NCBI RefSeq assembly: GCF_009741445.1
Contig: NZ_CP046507.1
Coordinates: 2,852,001 to 2,916,000 of the forward strand
Length of the DNA: 64,000 bases
Reading direction: 5' to 3'
Origin: Mycobacterium avium subsp. avium
GTDB taxonomy: Bacteria; Actinomycetota; Actinomycetes; Mycobacteriales; Mycobacteriaceae
Shown here: in pieces, positions 52,272 to 64,000 of the stretch
How positions within the stretch are numbered: the first letter of the stretch is position 1
Layout of the letters: every line of letters starts with the position of its first letter
Translations under genes and position numbers: made by a program
Notes under the pieces: model-generated
The model's database searches: none
Told to the model about the DNA's origin: nothing
What the model saw: the letters and a program-made list of their open reading frames with translations, nothing else

Positions 52272-53480
52272 ATGCCGTCTCGCGAGCTTTCCTTCCCGGT
52301 GTTCGATGCCGACAACCACATGTACGAGCCGCAGGAAGCGCTGACCAAGTTCCTGCCGGACCACCGCAAGCACGTCATCGACTACGTCCAGATCCGCGGC
52401 CGGACCAAGATCGTGGTGCGCGGCCACATCAGCGAATACATCCCCAACCCGACGTTCGAAGTGGTGGCCCGTCCCGGCGCCCAGGAGGAGTACTTCCGCA
52501 ACGGCTCGGGCGGCAAGAGCTACCGCGAAATCCTCGGCGAGCCGATGAAGGCCATTCCGGCCTTCCGCGAACCCGGCGCCCGGCTGGAGGTGATGGACGA
52601 ACTCGGCATCGACTACGCGCTGATGTTCCCCACCCTGGCCAGCCTGGTCGAGGAGCGCATGAAGGACGACCCGGAGATGACGCACGACGTCATCCACGCG
52701 CTCAACCAGTGGATGTACGAGCAGTGGTCGTTCAACTACAAGGACCGCATCTTCGCCACCCCGGTGATCACGCTGCCGATCGTCGACCGCGCGCTCGAGG
52801 AGCTCGAGTGGTGCCTCGAGCGCGGCGCCCGCACCGTGTTGGTCCGGCCCGCGCCGGTGCCCGGCTACCGCGGCAGCCGCTCGTTCGGCTTCGAGGAGTT
52901 CGACCCGTTCTGGCAGGCCTGCGTGCGGGCCGAGATCCCCGTCTCGATGCACGCCTCGGACAGCGGCTACTCCGAGCTGCTCAACATCTGGGAACCCGGC
53001 GACGAGTTCCTGCCGTTCAAGCCCACCGCCTTCCGCAGCCTGGCCATGGGGCACCGGCCCGTCGAGGACGCGTTCGGCGCGTTGATCTGCCACGGCGCGC
53101 TGTCCCGCAACCCCGACCTGCGCATCCTGTCCATTGAGAACGGCGCCGACTGGGTGCCGCACCTGTTCAAGGGCCTCAAGGGCGTGTACAAGAAGATGCC
53201 GCAGGCGTTCGCCGAGGATCCGATCGAGACGTTCAAGCGGTGCGTCTACGTCAGCCCGTTCTGGGAGGACCGGTTCGCCGAGATCGTCAACATGGTAGGC
53301 ACCGACCGGGTGGTGTTCGGATCGGACTGGCCGCACCCCGAGGGTTTGAAGGACCCGATCAGCTTCGTCGACGAGCTGGCCGACTTCAGCGACGAGGACA
53401 AGGCGAAGATCATGGGCGGCAACCTGATGAAGCTGATGAAGGTGTCCGCGCCGGCCGCCAAGAAGCCCGTCTCGGCCTGA
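52272..53480 (+). CDS. amidohydrolase family (amidohydrolase 2 / ACMSD-like)
   Basis: This 402-residue TIM-barrel metal hydrolase opens RELSFPVFDADNHMYEPQEA, with the metal-binding DxH reduced to DADNH. It also has PVSMHASDSGYSELL with a second His, and GTDRVVFGSDWPHPEGLKDP with the catalytic Asp late in the barrel. The family hydrolyses or decarboxylates cyclic or aromatic acids, and mycobacterial copies are numerous. ATG 52272 has AAGGAG six bases upstream. An upstream in-frame GTG (52239) is inside the regulatory stretch. The TetR-type operator suggests it is controlled by the neighbouring fusion regulator. Confidence 0.88.
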   Translation: MPSRELSFPVFDADNHMYEPQEALTKFLPDHRKHVIDYVQIRGRTKIVVRGHISEYIPNPTFEVVARPGAQEEYFRNGSGGKSYREILGEPMKAIPAFREPGARLEVMDELGIDYALMFPTLASLVEERMKDDPEMTHDVIHALNQWMYEQWSFNYKDRIFATPVITLPIVDRALEELEWCLERGARTVLVRPAPVPGYRGSRSFGFEEFDPFWQACVRAEIPVSMHASDSGYSELLNIWEPGDEFLPFKPTAFRSLAMGHRPVEDAFGALICHGALSRNPDLRILSIENGADWVPHLFKGLKGVYKKMPQAFAEDPIETFKRCVYVSPFWEDRFAEIVNMVGTDRVVFGSDWPHPEGLKDPISFVDELADFSDEDKAKIMGGNLMKLMKVSAPAAKKPVSA

Positions 53481-53541
53481 TCTCGCGCCCCTGCCGCGGC
53501 GCGGCGTGTAACCGACGCCGCGGCAGGGTATCCGCCGCAGC

Positions 53542-53913
53542 GTGGCATCCCCCGGCCGGGCACGGATCGACATCACTGACGACCTTGCGTTGGTCGGCGA
53601 GCAGATCGAGGCGCTCGAACGACTCGGGGGGCGCGAGGACGTCGATGACGAACGGGTTTACGACCTGAGCATCAGGTGGGGTGTCGCGCTCGCCGGGCGG
53701 CTGCCGCGCATGGCGCACTACAGCGCGCTGGGACAACTCGTCGAACAAGACGAGCGCCGATTCCAAGCGATGTGCGATCGGCTGCGCGAATTGTCGCCCC
53801 TGATCGACAGATTCGGCTTGGCCCGGCCCCGACTCCCGGGAGCGGCGGACGCCTCGGCTAACGGCCGGCGGCGCCGCGGCCGCTGGTCAAAAACTCGTTC
53901 TCGGACAGCCTGA
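53542..53913 (+). CDS. small hypothetical protein
   Basis: This 123-residue mainly helical protein (TDDLALVGEQIEALERLGGR, then VYDLSIRWGVALAGRLPRMA and QAMCDRLRELSPLIDRFGLA) has a basic tail GRRRRGRWSKTRSRTA. It starts at a GTG without a clear ribosome site. The helical repeat resembles small mycobacterial proteins of unknown role. It overlaps the end of the convergent 100-residue gene by 56 bp, so the true C-terminus could be affected. The reading is plausible by codon bias but no family is recognised. Confidence 0.55.
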   Translation: MASPGRARIDITDDLALVGEQIEALERLGGREDVDDERVYDLSIRWGVALAGRLPRMAHYSALGQLVEQDERRFQAMCDRLRELSPLIDRFGLARPRLPGAADASANGRRRRGRWSKTRSRTA

Positions 53914-54160
53914 TCGCGGTCCGCGGCGCGGGGCATTGCGGATTGGCACAGGTCAACGCCACCAGGTAGGCGTCGGCCTCCTCGTTCAGAAACAGGAAAC
54001 CCAGATAGAGGGCGTCGCCGACCACGAAATCCGTTGCGCCGCACGCCTCGCAGTGCCCACCCTTGGCCGCGACCTGCTCGCGCACCCGATGGACGGCCGC
54101 CGCGTCCAAGCTGATCAGCTCGGGCCGCACCCCGATGCCGTTGGCCGCCGCGTCGGACAT
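53858..54160 (-). CDS. small zinc-ribbon-like protein
   Basis: This 100-residue protein has two cysteine pairs, HCEACGATDFVVGDALYLGF and LTCANPQCPAPRTAIRLSEN, that could hold one zinc ion. ATG 54160 is one base after the end of the molybdopterin oxidoreductase gene on the same strand, so the two are co-transcribed. An upstream open frame lies inside that gene and is ignored. No enzyme function is seen. It could be an accessory or electron-transfer protein for the oxidoreductase. Confidence 0.7.
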   Translation of the reverse strand: MSDAAANGIGVRPELISLDAAAVHRVREQVAAKGGHCEACGATDFVVGDALYLGFLFLNEEADAYLVALTCANPQCPAPRTAIRLSENEFLTSGRGAAGR

Positions 54161-54161
54161 C

Positions 54162-55652
54162 TCAGATCTCCACGTCCTTGTCGTAGTACACGCGGTCCTC
54201 ACGCCAACCGCCGGTGCCCATGCCGATCCCGGCGAAGTCGTCGACGAACTCGATCTGGTTGATCCACTTGGCCATCTTGAAACCCACCTGCGTTTCCACC
54301 CGCAGCCGCAACGGTGCGCCGTGCTGGATCGGCAGTGGGGCGCCGTTCATTTCATAGGCCAGCAGGGTCTGCGGCTTGTCGGCGAATTCCAGGTCGAGCA
54401 CTTCGTAGAACTGGCCGCCGCCGTGCGAGGCCGGCTCGTCGGTGCTGTTGTCCTGCATGGTCAGAAAGCAGATGTAACGCGCCTGCGGCAGCGGCCGCAC
54501 CAGATCGACCAGCCGGCGCAGATGAACTCCGGTCCACTCCCCGATGCTGGTCCAGCCCTGCACGCAATTGTGCATCACCCGTTGGGTTTCCGGCTCGGCC
54601 AGCGAACGCAGCGCGGCAAGGTCGAGGACTACCGGGTTTTCCACCAGTCCGCCCACCCGCAGCCGCCAGTCGACGAAGTTGTGCACCGCCATCACCTTGT
54701 ATTCCGTGCTGGTGGGCGGCTTTCCGTTGATGCGATGCCGCGGGGTGATCTTGCTCGCCGGGTAGTTCTGCCGCGAATTAAGCGGGCGCAGCAGCATCAG
54801 CCGGGCCGCGGTGACCACCCGACCCAGCACCCGCTGCACGGAGCGTGGATGCCGCAGACTCCACAGCGTGGCCGCCACATGGATCCCGACGATCGCGGCG
54901 ATGATCAGCAGCGAGATCGCCGTCGCCCAGTAGGTGTTGCGCACCGAGCCGAAAATCATTGCGGCGGTGAGCCTTCCCCAGCCCCAGAAGAAGATCATCG
55001 ACAGGTGGATCACGATGAACACCACAAAGGCGACCAGCCCCAGGAAATGCAGGCTGCGGGCCCATTGCCGACCGCCCCACATCCGCACGTACCACGGGAA
55101 GCGCGCCTCGATCGCCGGGGACTGCGCGGCGCCGGTGAGGATCTGGAACGGCGCCAGCACGAACACCACCCCCGCGTACGTCAGCTTCTGCATGGCGTCC
55201 AGGGGCTCACCGGGCAGCACCGGCGGCAGATTGAACGTCAGATAGGTGACGATGTCGTTGAACGCCTCGGGGAAGATCGACCAGGAATAGGGCCAGTAGC
55301 GGTGCCATTGGCCGGTGGCGAACAGCAGGACGTAATAGGAAAGCCCCACCAGCACCCAGCCGATCACCGCGAAGAAATGCCAGTGCCGGCCCATGCCCAG
55401 CTGCGCGTGGCCGGGCAGGGAAATCAACGGGTGATAATCCTCCTCCTCATCGAGGGTGTCGTAGATCCGGTCGCGGGGCATCACCTTTCGGGTAAAGCGC
55501 GCCCACTCGGTGCCCGGCTTGCTGTCGTCGTGCCAGTACAACTTCGGGTGGGTGGAAAGTATCTCGATGCCGCTGCGAATTATCAGCGTCACAAACAGCA
55601 CGTTGAGCCAATGATCGACGCGCAGCCATACCGGATAGTCCAATACCGTCAT
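54162..55652 (-). CDS. cytochrome b561-type membrane domain fused to a sulfite-oxidase-type molybdopterin domain
   Basis: This 496-residue protein has an N-terminal half with about five membrane helices and His residues for haem b (VDHWLNVLFVTLIIRSGIEI, then GRHWHFFAVIGWVLVGLSYY and LHFLGLVAFVVFIVIHLSMI). The C-terminal half is a MoCo oxidoreductase domain (about 320-496) with the Mo-ligand Cys in VMHNCVQGWTSIGEWTGVHL. It looks like a fusion of an MsrQ-like membrane subunit with an MsrP/YedY-like catalytic subunit, transferring electrons through the membrane. The electron donor and substrate are unknown. It is co-transcribed with the 177-residue membrane protein upstream. Confidence 0.87.
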   Translation of the reverse strand: MTVLDYPVWLRVDHWLNVLFVTLIIRSGIEILSTHPKLYWHDDSKPGTEWARFTRKVMPRDRIYDTLDEEEDYHPLISLPGHAQLGMGRHWHFFAVIGWVLVGLSYYVLLFATGQWHRYWPYSWSIFPEAFNDIVTYLTFNLPPVLPGEPLDAMQKLTYAGVVFVLAPFQILTGAAQSPAIEARFPWYVRMWGGRQWARSLHFLGLVAFVVFIVIHLSMIFFWGWGRLTAAMIFGSVRNTYWATAISLLIIAAIVGIHVAATLWSLRHPRSVQRVLGRVVTAARLMLLRPLNSRQNYPASKITPRHRINGKPPTSTEYKVMAVHNFVDWRLRVGGLVENPVVLDLAALRSLAEPETQRVMHNCVQGWTSIGEWTGVHLRRLVDLVRPLPQARYICFLTMQDNSTDEPASHGGGQFYEVLDLEFADKPQTLLAYEMNGAPLPIQHGAPLRLRVETQVGFKMAKWINQIEFVDDFAGIGMGTGGWREDRVYYDKDVEI

Positions 55653-55665
55653 CGCCTGCGCTCCG

Positions 55666-56199
55666 TCAGTCGTACCACTGCTGACGCTGCGGATAGGCCA
55701 CGTTGATGCCCGACAACACCGTGGTATGCACCGCGAGGAAGGCCCCCGCGAACGCGATGCCCAACGTTCCCGGCGCGAAGTCCCATCGGGCGGTCACCCC
55801 GATCAGCCCGGGCAGCTGGACCCACCGGGTTACCAGATACGCGCAAAGGAACGCCGAGCAGACCAGGCTGCCGAAATACCAACCAGCCTGGGGCACAATC
55901 GGTTTGAGAGCGAACACCATGGCGCCGGCCGCCAGCGCGCAGGCCGCGCTCAGCCCCAGCACGTAGGCGGCGAAATATCGCGGCAGACCCGGTTCGGTGG
56001 CCAGCACGTAGATGTGCACCAGCATCAGTCCGGTCAGCAGCGCGCCACCCAGCGCGGTCACCGTGCGCGGCAGGTTGAACGCCACCCAGCCGTTGAGGGT
56101 GAGCACCCGCGACGACAACAGGCGCCGCCGCAATCCCTTCGCGCCCTTCGTGCTTTGCGCCAGCGGATCGGCCACGCCAGCGACATACCCGACCGTCAC
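55666..56199 (-). CDS. integral membrane protein upstream of the molybdopterin oxidoreductase
   Basis: This 177-residue protein has about four hydrophobic segments (TALGGALLTGLMLVHIYVLA, then YVLGLSAACALAAGAMVFAL, FGSLVCSAFLCAYLVTRWVQ and FAGAFLAVHTTVLSGINVAY). It is basic at the N-terminus. The start is a GTG at 56199; no clear ribosome site is visible. It lies 13 bp before the oxidoreductase gene and is probably a membrane subunit or assembly factor of the same complex. No family was recognised. Confidence 0.7.
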   Translation of the reverse strand: MTVGYVAGVADPLAQSTKGAKGLRRRLLSSRVLTLNGWVAFNLPRTVTALGGALLTGLMLVHIYVLATEPGLPRYFAAYVLGLSAACALAAGAMVFALKPIVPQAGWYFGSLVCSAFLCAYLVTRWVQLPGLIGVTARWDFAPGTLGIAFAGAFLAVHTTVLSGINVAYPQRQQWYD

Positions 56200-56412
56200 A
56201 TCCGCAAACGCGCTTTCAGGGAGTCCACAGCAGCGTTTTTCGGCGGCGTCAATTGCGCTGCGTCGGCGGATCGGGCGACGATTAACGGGCCGGTATCAAA
56301 GCCGTTGCAATGCCGGACCGGCAACCATTGCTAATCTGAACAACTACGTGTGCAAATTGGTCAATCGATTGACCCGGTTTTCGCCACGGTCGCACCGGAC
56401 GGAGACCGCTAG

Positions 56413-59623
<3,211 letters not shown>

Positions 59624-59627
<4 letters not shown>

Positions 59628-60772
59628 TTCGCCGCACGCCCCGCCTTCTCGAACTGGTAGACGCGCAGGTTGTGTTCCTCCGGCGTGCCGAACATGCCGC
59701 GGTACAACGTAACCCGGCGCAGGTACAGGTGCAGGTCGTGTTCCCAGGTGACGCCGATACCGCCGTGCATCTGCACGCAGGCCTGCACGATCTGCCCGGC
59801 CATCTCGCCCACATAGGACTTGGCAATGCTGGCCGACAGCCCCGCCTGGGGCGAGCGGGCGGCCACCTCGGCGACCGCCGCCCAGGTGGTGGCCCGGCAT
59901 GCCTCCAGCCACAGCTTCATGTCGGCGAACTTGTGTTTGAGGGCCTGATACGACGCCAGCGGACGACCGAAGGTGTGCCGGTCCAGCGCCCATTGGGTGG
60001 TGAAGTCGAACACCGTCTGCACCACCCCGACCACCTCGGCGCATTGCAGCACCTGGGCGAGCTGGCTTTGTCGCTCGATCAGGGCGGCGGTCTCGGCGGC
60101 GGTGCCGACCGCGGCGGACCGCGGCACGACGACACCGTCGAAGTGCACCCGGGCGTACTGCTTGACCAGGTCCACCGACTGCTGGGGCTCGATCCGCACC
60201 CCCGGCGCGTCCGTCGGGACCAGGAACTGGCGGATCTGCCCGTCGACGCCGCAGCGCCCGACCACCAGCAGCAGCGCGCTCTGGGCGCCCGCCTCCACGC
60301 GGTCCTTGACGCCGTCGATGCGGTAGCCGGAGTCGGTTTCGGTGGCCGTCACCGACGGATTCAGCGGCGCCCAGCCCTGACCCGGCTCATACACCGCCCA
60401 GGACGCGACGGTTTCACCGGAGATCAGCGCCTCGATGACGTCACGATGCGTTTCGGCGCCGGAACATTCGGCCAGCGCCGACAGCACGATGCTGACCGGG
60501 TACAGCGGGCCGGGCGCGACGGTCTTGCCGAGTTGTTCGGCGACCGTCGCCAGATCGGCCAGGCCGCTCTCCGAGACGCTGCCGCCGCCCAACTCCTCGG
60601 GAACCAGCAGGCCCGTCCAGCCGAGCTCGGCGGCGCGCCGCCACCAGCCGGGGTCGAACGCGGTGCCGGCGGCATGCAGCTCCCGCACCCGCCGCAGCGG
60701 CGCCTCCTTTTCCAGGAAAGCTTGGGTGGTCGAGGTGAAGAGGATCTTTTCCGGGGAGTCGACGGTGCTCAT
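59624..60772 (-). CDS. acyl-CoA dehydrogenase, beta-type subunit
   Basis: This 382-residue protein has FadE signatures GWTGLLVPEELGGGSVSESG, then DRHTFGRPLASYQALKHKFA and QMHGGIGVTWEHDLHLYLRR. The TWEHD segment is shared with the small subunit at 34277-35347. ATG 60772 (MSTVDSPEKILFTSTTQAFL) has AAGGA at some distance. The frame upstream is not coding. The gene and the next one form a two-gene operon. It likely pairs with the alpha subunit that follows to oxidise a branched or cyclic acyl-CoA. Confidence 0.88.
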
Positions 60773-60985
60773 GGTGCCGAGGGGATCCTTCGTGACATTC
60801 GATCGCTGCGGGTGCAACGGAATCGGTTTGAGTGTTTGATCATCCGCCCGATCGGTCCTCGGTTGGCTGCCGATTCCGATGTTAGCAACGCGCACTACGG
60901 TAAGAGATACCGGAGTTCAGTCGGTAAGCGGCGGCCCGCGCCGCCGCTCCGGCTGCGGCGGCCGCCGGCAGACACCCGGCCCGTC

Positions 60986-61945
60986 CTACATGGCAAACAC
61001 GCGGCGTAACGCCTGCGCGTGCAGCGCCCGGTTCTCTTGGGCAACAATCCAATCCGGGACCATCGAGTCGAAACCGTTGAAGGTTGCTGCGATCACATGC
61101 AATTCGGTGTGCACGTAGGCGTGCAGCAGCCGATTGGCATAGTCGATGGCCTCGTCGCGGCACGGATCGATCTCCGAGCAGCTGATGAACGTGGGCGGCA
61201 GGCCCTCGAGGTTGGCCCGGTGGGCGGGGACGTGCTGACCGCTGGCGCTGGCGTGACCGAGGTAGTGGTTCCAGGCCCGGCTCACGGCCGGACCGTTCAG
61301 ACCCGGCGTGCGCTGGAATTCGCGACGCGACGGCGTGGCGTCGGAATCCAGCATCGGCTGGTGCAGGATCTGCATCAGGATCGTCGGCCCCTCCTGGTCG
61401 AACATGCGCTGGGTCAGGCCCGCCACCAGGGCCGCGCCGGCGTCCCGGCCCATCACGGCGATGCGGTTGGCGTCGGCGTTTAGCGCCGCGCTGTTGTCGA
61501 CGACGTACCGGAAGGCGGCTTCGACGTCGTCCAGCGCCGCGGGACAGGGATTTTCGGGCGCCAGCCGGTAGTCGACCGACACCACCAGACACCCGCCGTC
61601 ACGGGCCAGCTCCACGCAGTGCGCGTGGTCGGTGGCGAGGTTGCCGGTGACGAACGCGCCGCCGTGGGCGTACACCAGCAGCGGCGCCGCGGATTCGGTG
61701 TGGCCGCGATACAAGCGAAGCTCCAGCGGCTGACCGTCCGGCCCGGCGATCGACACCGAATCGATCGCCACGCCGCGGGTGTCGGCGGATGCGGCGCGCT
61801 GGGCGGCCAACCGGTTGGCGTGTTCCCGCTCGGCGGCCAGGGTTTCGGCGCGGAACTCCACCACCCCCAACTGGGCGGCGGTATCCCGCAGCACCGGGTC
61901 GATGCGGGTAAGGCCTTGCGGCCGGGCCAGGTTCGTCTGTGTCAT
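60986..61945 (-). CDS. hormone-sensitive-lipase-like protein with a degenerate catalytic triad
   Basis: This 319-residue alpha/beta hydrolase-fold protein of the HSL/LipH group has the oxyanion motif YAHGGAFVTGN (residues 92-102) and SVDYRLAPENPCPAALDDVE. Where GDSAG normally supplies the Ser nucleophile, the sequence is GRDAG (166-170), so Asp168 replaces Ser. The acid Asp260 in EIDPCRDEA is kept, but the catalytic His is Asn290 in TFNGFDSMV. Both losses are clear at codon level (GAC and AAC). A catalytically inactive or repurposed protein is likely. ATG 61945 has AGTAGG upstream. It is divergent from the P450 gene across the shared operator-like motif. Confidence 0.85.
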   Translation of the reverse strand: MTQTNLARPQGLTRIDPVLRDTAAQLGVVEFRAETLAAEREHANRLAAQRAASADTRGVAIDSVSIAGPDGQPLELRLYRGHTESAAPLLVYAHGGAFVTGNLATDHAHCVELARDGGCLVVSVDYRLAPENPCPAALDDVEAAFRYVVDNSAALNADANRIAVMGRDAGAALVAGLTQRMFDQEGPTILMQILHQPMLDSDATPSRREFQRTPGLNGPAVSRAWNHYLGHASASGQHVPAHRANLEGLPPTFISCSEIDPCRDEAIDYANRLLHAYVHTELHVIAATFNGFDSMVPDWIVAQENRALHAQALRRVFAM

Positions 61946-62140
61946 ACCTACTCGTTTTCGTCGGCTGATCAGCGGGCTCGTCGACGGTCCCGGCGGACGG
62001 TGGTGCCGGACACCACCTTCAAAGTAGACCTGCGCTTTTGGGCGGGCGGAAAGGAGGGGCGACTCCCGGTGGGCCGGGGATCGCGGTTCGCCGACCGGAG
62101 GCCGCGGGCGGCGAACAGGCTGCGGCCATTGGGCTTCGTT

Positions 62141-62160
62141 GCTATTTATACTATGATAGC
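62141..62160. promoter_or_regulatory. palindrome GCTAT-N10-ATAGC between lipase-like and P450 genes
   Basis: GCTAT (62141-62145) and ATAGC (62156-62160) have the same spacing as at 21897-21916. The inner ATTTATACTATGATAG resembles the motifs at 27742 and 34254, and GCTATTTATA equals 31721-31730. TATGAT is a good -10 hexamer for the P450 gene. Confidence 0.55.
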
Positions 62161-62238
62161 GATATTCCGCTCGGTACCGACCCGCCGTGGACCCGCGCGC
62201 GGCCCGCGCCACCGGTCCGTTTTCGCGTAAGGAGCGCT

Positions 62239-63471
62239 ATGCCGCTGAGCACTGGCCCGACCGGTCAACCCGTCGTACCGACGCTCGACTTCACCGGCGA
62301 GACCAGCCCGTACCCGTTCTTCGAACACATGCGGCGCACCGACCCGGTCTGGCACGGCTCGCTGGCCGACGCCAGCCAGCTGCCCGAGGAACTGCGCCCC
62401 GAGGACGAGTGGGTGCTGTTCGACTACGAGAGCGTGTCGCAGGCCTTCCGCGACGACCGGATCTTCAGCTCGCACAAGTACGACGAGACCATCGGCCTGG
62501 TGATGGGCCACACCATCCTCGCGATGGGCGGCCGGGAACACCACGACCACCGCAACTTGGTGGCCAAGGCCTTTCGCGCCACCGCGCTGGAGCGCTGGGA
62601 GCCGTCGGTCATCGGGCCGGTCTGCGAGCAACTGGTCGACGAGATCAAGAACGACGGCCACGCCGATTTGGTGAAGGCGGTGACATTCGAGTTCCCCACG
62701 CGGATCATCTCGACGCTGCTCGGTCTGCCCGCCGAGGATCTCGACCTGTTCCGCCGGCTGTCGCTGGACCTGATCTCCATCCCCACCGACATCGAGGCCG
62801 GCCTGAACGCCGCGACCGAGCTCTACGACTACTTCCTCAAACAGGTCGAGCAGCGCCGGCGCAAACCCACCGACGACATCATCGGCGACCTGGTGGCCGC
62901 GGAGATCGACGGCGAAAAGCTCACCGATGAGGCCATCATCGCGTTCCTGCGGTTGCTGCTGCCCGCCGGGCTGGAGACCACCTACCGCTCCTCGGGCAAC
63001 CTGCTGTACCTGTTGCTGACCCACCCCGAGCAGTTGGCGATGGTCTATCGGGACCGGTCGTTGATACCGATGGCGATCGAGGAGGCCCTGCGGTTCGAGA
63101 CACCGCTGACCATGGTCACCCGGACCACCACCGAGGAGGTCGAAATCGGCGGCAAGACCATCCCGGCCAACGCCCAGATCGACATGTGCATGGGCTCGGC
63201 CAATCGCGACGAGACCCGCTGGACCGATCCCAACGCCTTCGACATCCGCCGGCCCCGCCAGGCCCACATCGCCTTCGCCGGGGGCATCCACATGTGCCTG
63301 GGCATGCATTTGGCGCGACTGGAAACCCGGGTGATGTTGAACAGCCTGTTCGACCGGGTGCGGGATTTGGCGTTCGTGCCCGACGACGGAACCGGCGAGG
63401 AGTCCAAGATCGTCGGGCTCACCTTCCGCTCCCCCAACAAGCTTCCCGTCACGTTCGCGCCCGCCGCATGA
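62239..63471 (+). CDS. cytochrome P450
   Basis: This is a 410-residue P450 with I-helix AGLETT (243-248), where Glu replaces the usual Asp. It has ExxR in EEALRFETP (282-285) and the haem Cys353 in FAGGIHMCLGMHLARLE. It differs clearly from the other P450 in this window. ATG 62239 has AAGGAG seven bases upstream. The longer frame to 62038 crosses the promoter motif. Its stop overlaps the start of the alcohol dehydrogenase gene (ATGA), suggesting sequential hydroxylation and alcohol oxidation of one substrate. The substrate and CYP family are not known. Confidence 0.92.
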   Translation: MPLSTGPTGQPVVPTLDFTGETSPYPFFEHMRRTDPVWHGSLADASQLPEELRPEDEWVLFDYESVSQAFRDDRIFSSHKYDETIGLVMGHTILAMGGREHHDHRNLVAKAFRATALERWEPSVIGPVCEQLVDEIKNDGHADLVKAVTFEFPTRIISTLLGLPAEDLDLFRRLSLDLISIPTDIEAGLNAATELYDYFLKQVEQRRRKPTDDIIGDLVAAEIDGEKLTDEAIIAFLRLLLPAGLETTYRSSGNLLYLLLTHPEQLAMVYRDRSLIPMAIEEALRFETPLTMVTRTTTEEVEIGGKTIPANAQIDMCMGSANRDETRWTDPNAFDIRRPRQAHIAFAGGIHMCLGMHLARLETRVMLNSLFDRVRDLAFVPDDGTGEESKIVGLTFRSPNKLPVTFAPAA

Positions 63472-64000
63472 AAAGCCGGGCAGCGATCCTGCATGACGTC
63501 GGCGGCCCTTGGTCGGTCGAGGAGTTCGAGCTGGACCCGCCGCGCGCCGGGGAGGTCCTGGTGCAGATGGCCGCCGCCGGTTTGTGCCACTCCGACGACC
63601 ACATCCTCAAGGGCGACATGTCGGCGCCCAACGAGGTGATGCGATCGCTGGGGCTGCCCACCATGTTCCCCACCATCGGCGGCCACGAGGGTTCGGGCAT
63701 CGTGCGCGAGGTGGGTGAGGGCGTCACCGATTTCGCGCCGGGCGATCACGTGGTGATGTCGTTCGTCGCCGTGTGCGGCCAATGCCGTTGGTGCGCAAGC
63801 GGAATGGAGTACCTCTGCGACGTGGGCATCGGCACCATGATCCCTGGGATGCCCACCGACGGCACCTTCCGCCACCACACGGCCGGCGGCGGCAACCTCG
63901 GCCACATCGCGAAGATCGGCGCCTTCGCCGAACACACTGTGGTGTCGACGAATTCGCTGGTGAAGATCGAGCAGCAGTTGCCGCTGGCGCCGAGCGCGCT
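63468..64000 (+). CDS. zinc-dependent alcohol dehydrogenase, NDMA-type (N-terminal part, runs off the window)
   Basis: The first 177 residues of a medium-chain dehydrogenase are seen. The catalytic zinc ligand Cys is in AAGLCHSDDHILKGDM, then FPTIGGHEGSGIVREVGEGV with the His-Glu pair. The structural zinc cluster is CGQCRWCASGMEYLC. The opening MKSRAAILHDVGGPWSVEEF and the segment NLGHIAKIGAFAEHTVVSTN fit mycobacterial NDMA-dependent alcohol dehydrogenases that keep NAD bound, often paired with mycofactocin. That redox partner is inferred. ATG 63468 overlaps the P450 stop, so translation is coupled. The C-terminus lies beyond the window. Confidence 0.9.
   Translation, partial: MKSRAAILHDVGGPWSVEEFELDPPRAGEVLVQMAAAGLCHSDDHILKGDMSAPNEVMRSLGLPTMFPTIGGHEGSGIVREVGEGVTDFAPGDHVVMSFVAVCGQCRWCASGMEYLCDVGIGTMIPGMPTDGTFRHHTAGGGNLGHIAKIGAFAEHTVVSTNSLVKIEQQLPLAPSA

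Overview
This window is GC-rich chromosomal DNA from a slow-growing Mycobacterium, probably of the M. avium complex type. The order DUF3618 membrane protein, bcp, M20 peptidase, acpS, fas and a Tat-exported DUF1906 protein (5.1-18.3 kb) is the same as M. tuberculosis Rv2520c-Rv2525c. The FAS-I of about 3,096 residues, F420-type and MMPL proteins and an Rv1364c orthologue point the same way. The species cannot be fixed from the window alone.

Layout. 1-5.4 kb: the N-terminal part of an MMPL transporter, an Eis-family acetyltransferase, tRNA-Lys(CTT) and a DUF3556 membrane protein. 5.4-18.4 kb: the conserved fatty-acid synthase block, where AcpS activates the ACP domain of Fas. 18.4-24.9 kb: a MerR regulator divergent from a Rieske oxygenase with a textbook 19-bp-spacer promoter between them, an AttH/CrtC-like protein, an aldehyde dehydrogenase, and a split MaoC pair with a SnoaL-like protein. 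25-40 kb: an accessory lipid or steroid-like catabolic island. It holds an acyl-CoA synthetase, a Rieske monooxygenase, a P450 with its own ferredoxin, a double-domain CaiB CoA-transferase, a GntR/FCD regulator, an SDR and an LLM oxidoreductase. It ends in a five-gene operon of four acyl-CoA dehydrogenases and a synthetase, in which every junction is a 4-nt stop/start overlap. 51-64 kb: a TetR-hotdog fusion regulator with an amidohydrolase, a b561-molybdopterin oxidoreductase, the PAS-PP2C-kinase-STAS protein, a further acyl-CoA dehydrogenase pair, a lipase-like protein lacking its catalytic Ser and His, and a P450 followed by an alcohol dehydrogenase. The substrate of the catabolic genes cannot be read from sequence.

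The most unusual part is 40.6-50.8 kb. A minus-strand type VII secretion operon (EspC-like partner, WxG effector with a toxin-like domain, putative immunity protein) has been broken by three nested mobile elements. An IS256/IS1081-like element sits about ten codons into the effector gene. A Tn554-like element with three genes (two tyrosine recombinases and a DUF6262 protein) sits inside the IS256 transposase. An IS21-family element of 2,533 bp with a 5-bp target duplication splits the immunity gene. Removing the IS256-class and IS21 elements restores both host reading frames exactly (472 and 197 residues).

Several divergent catabolic promoters share an AT-rich motif (GCTAT-N10-ATAGC, or ATTTTTACTAT followed by TTA), which may be a common operator. 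A separate perfect palindrome, GTGGTAA-N5-TTACCAC, lies before the amidohydrolase, with a degenerate copy at the start codon of the TetR-hotdog gene.
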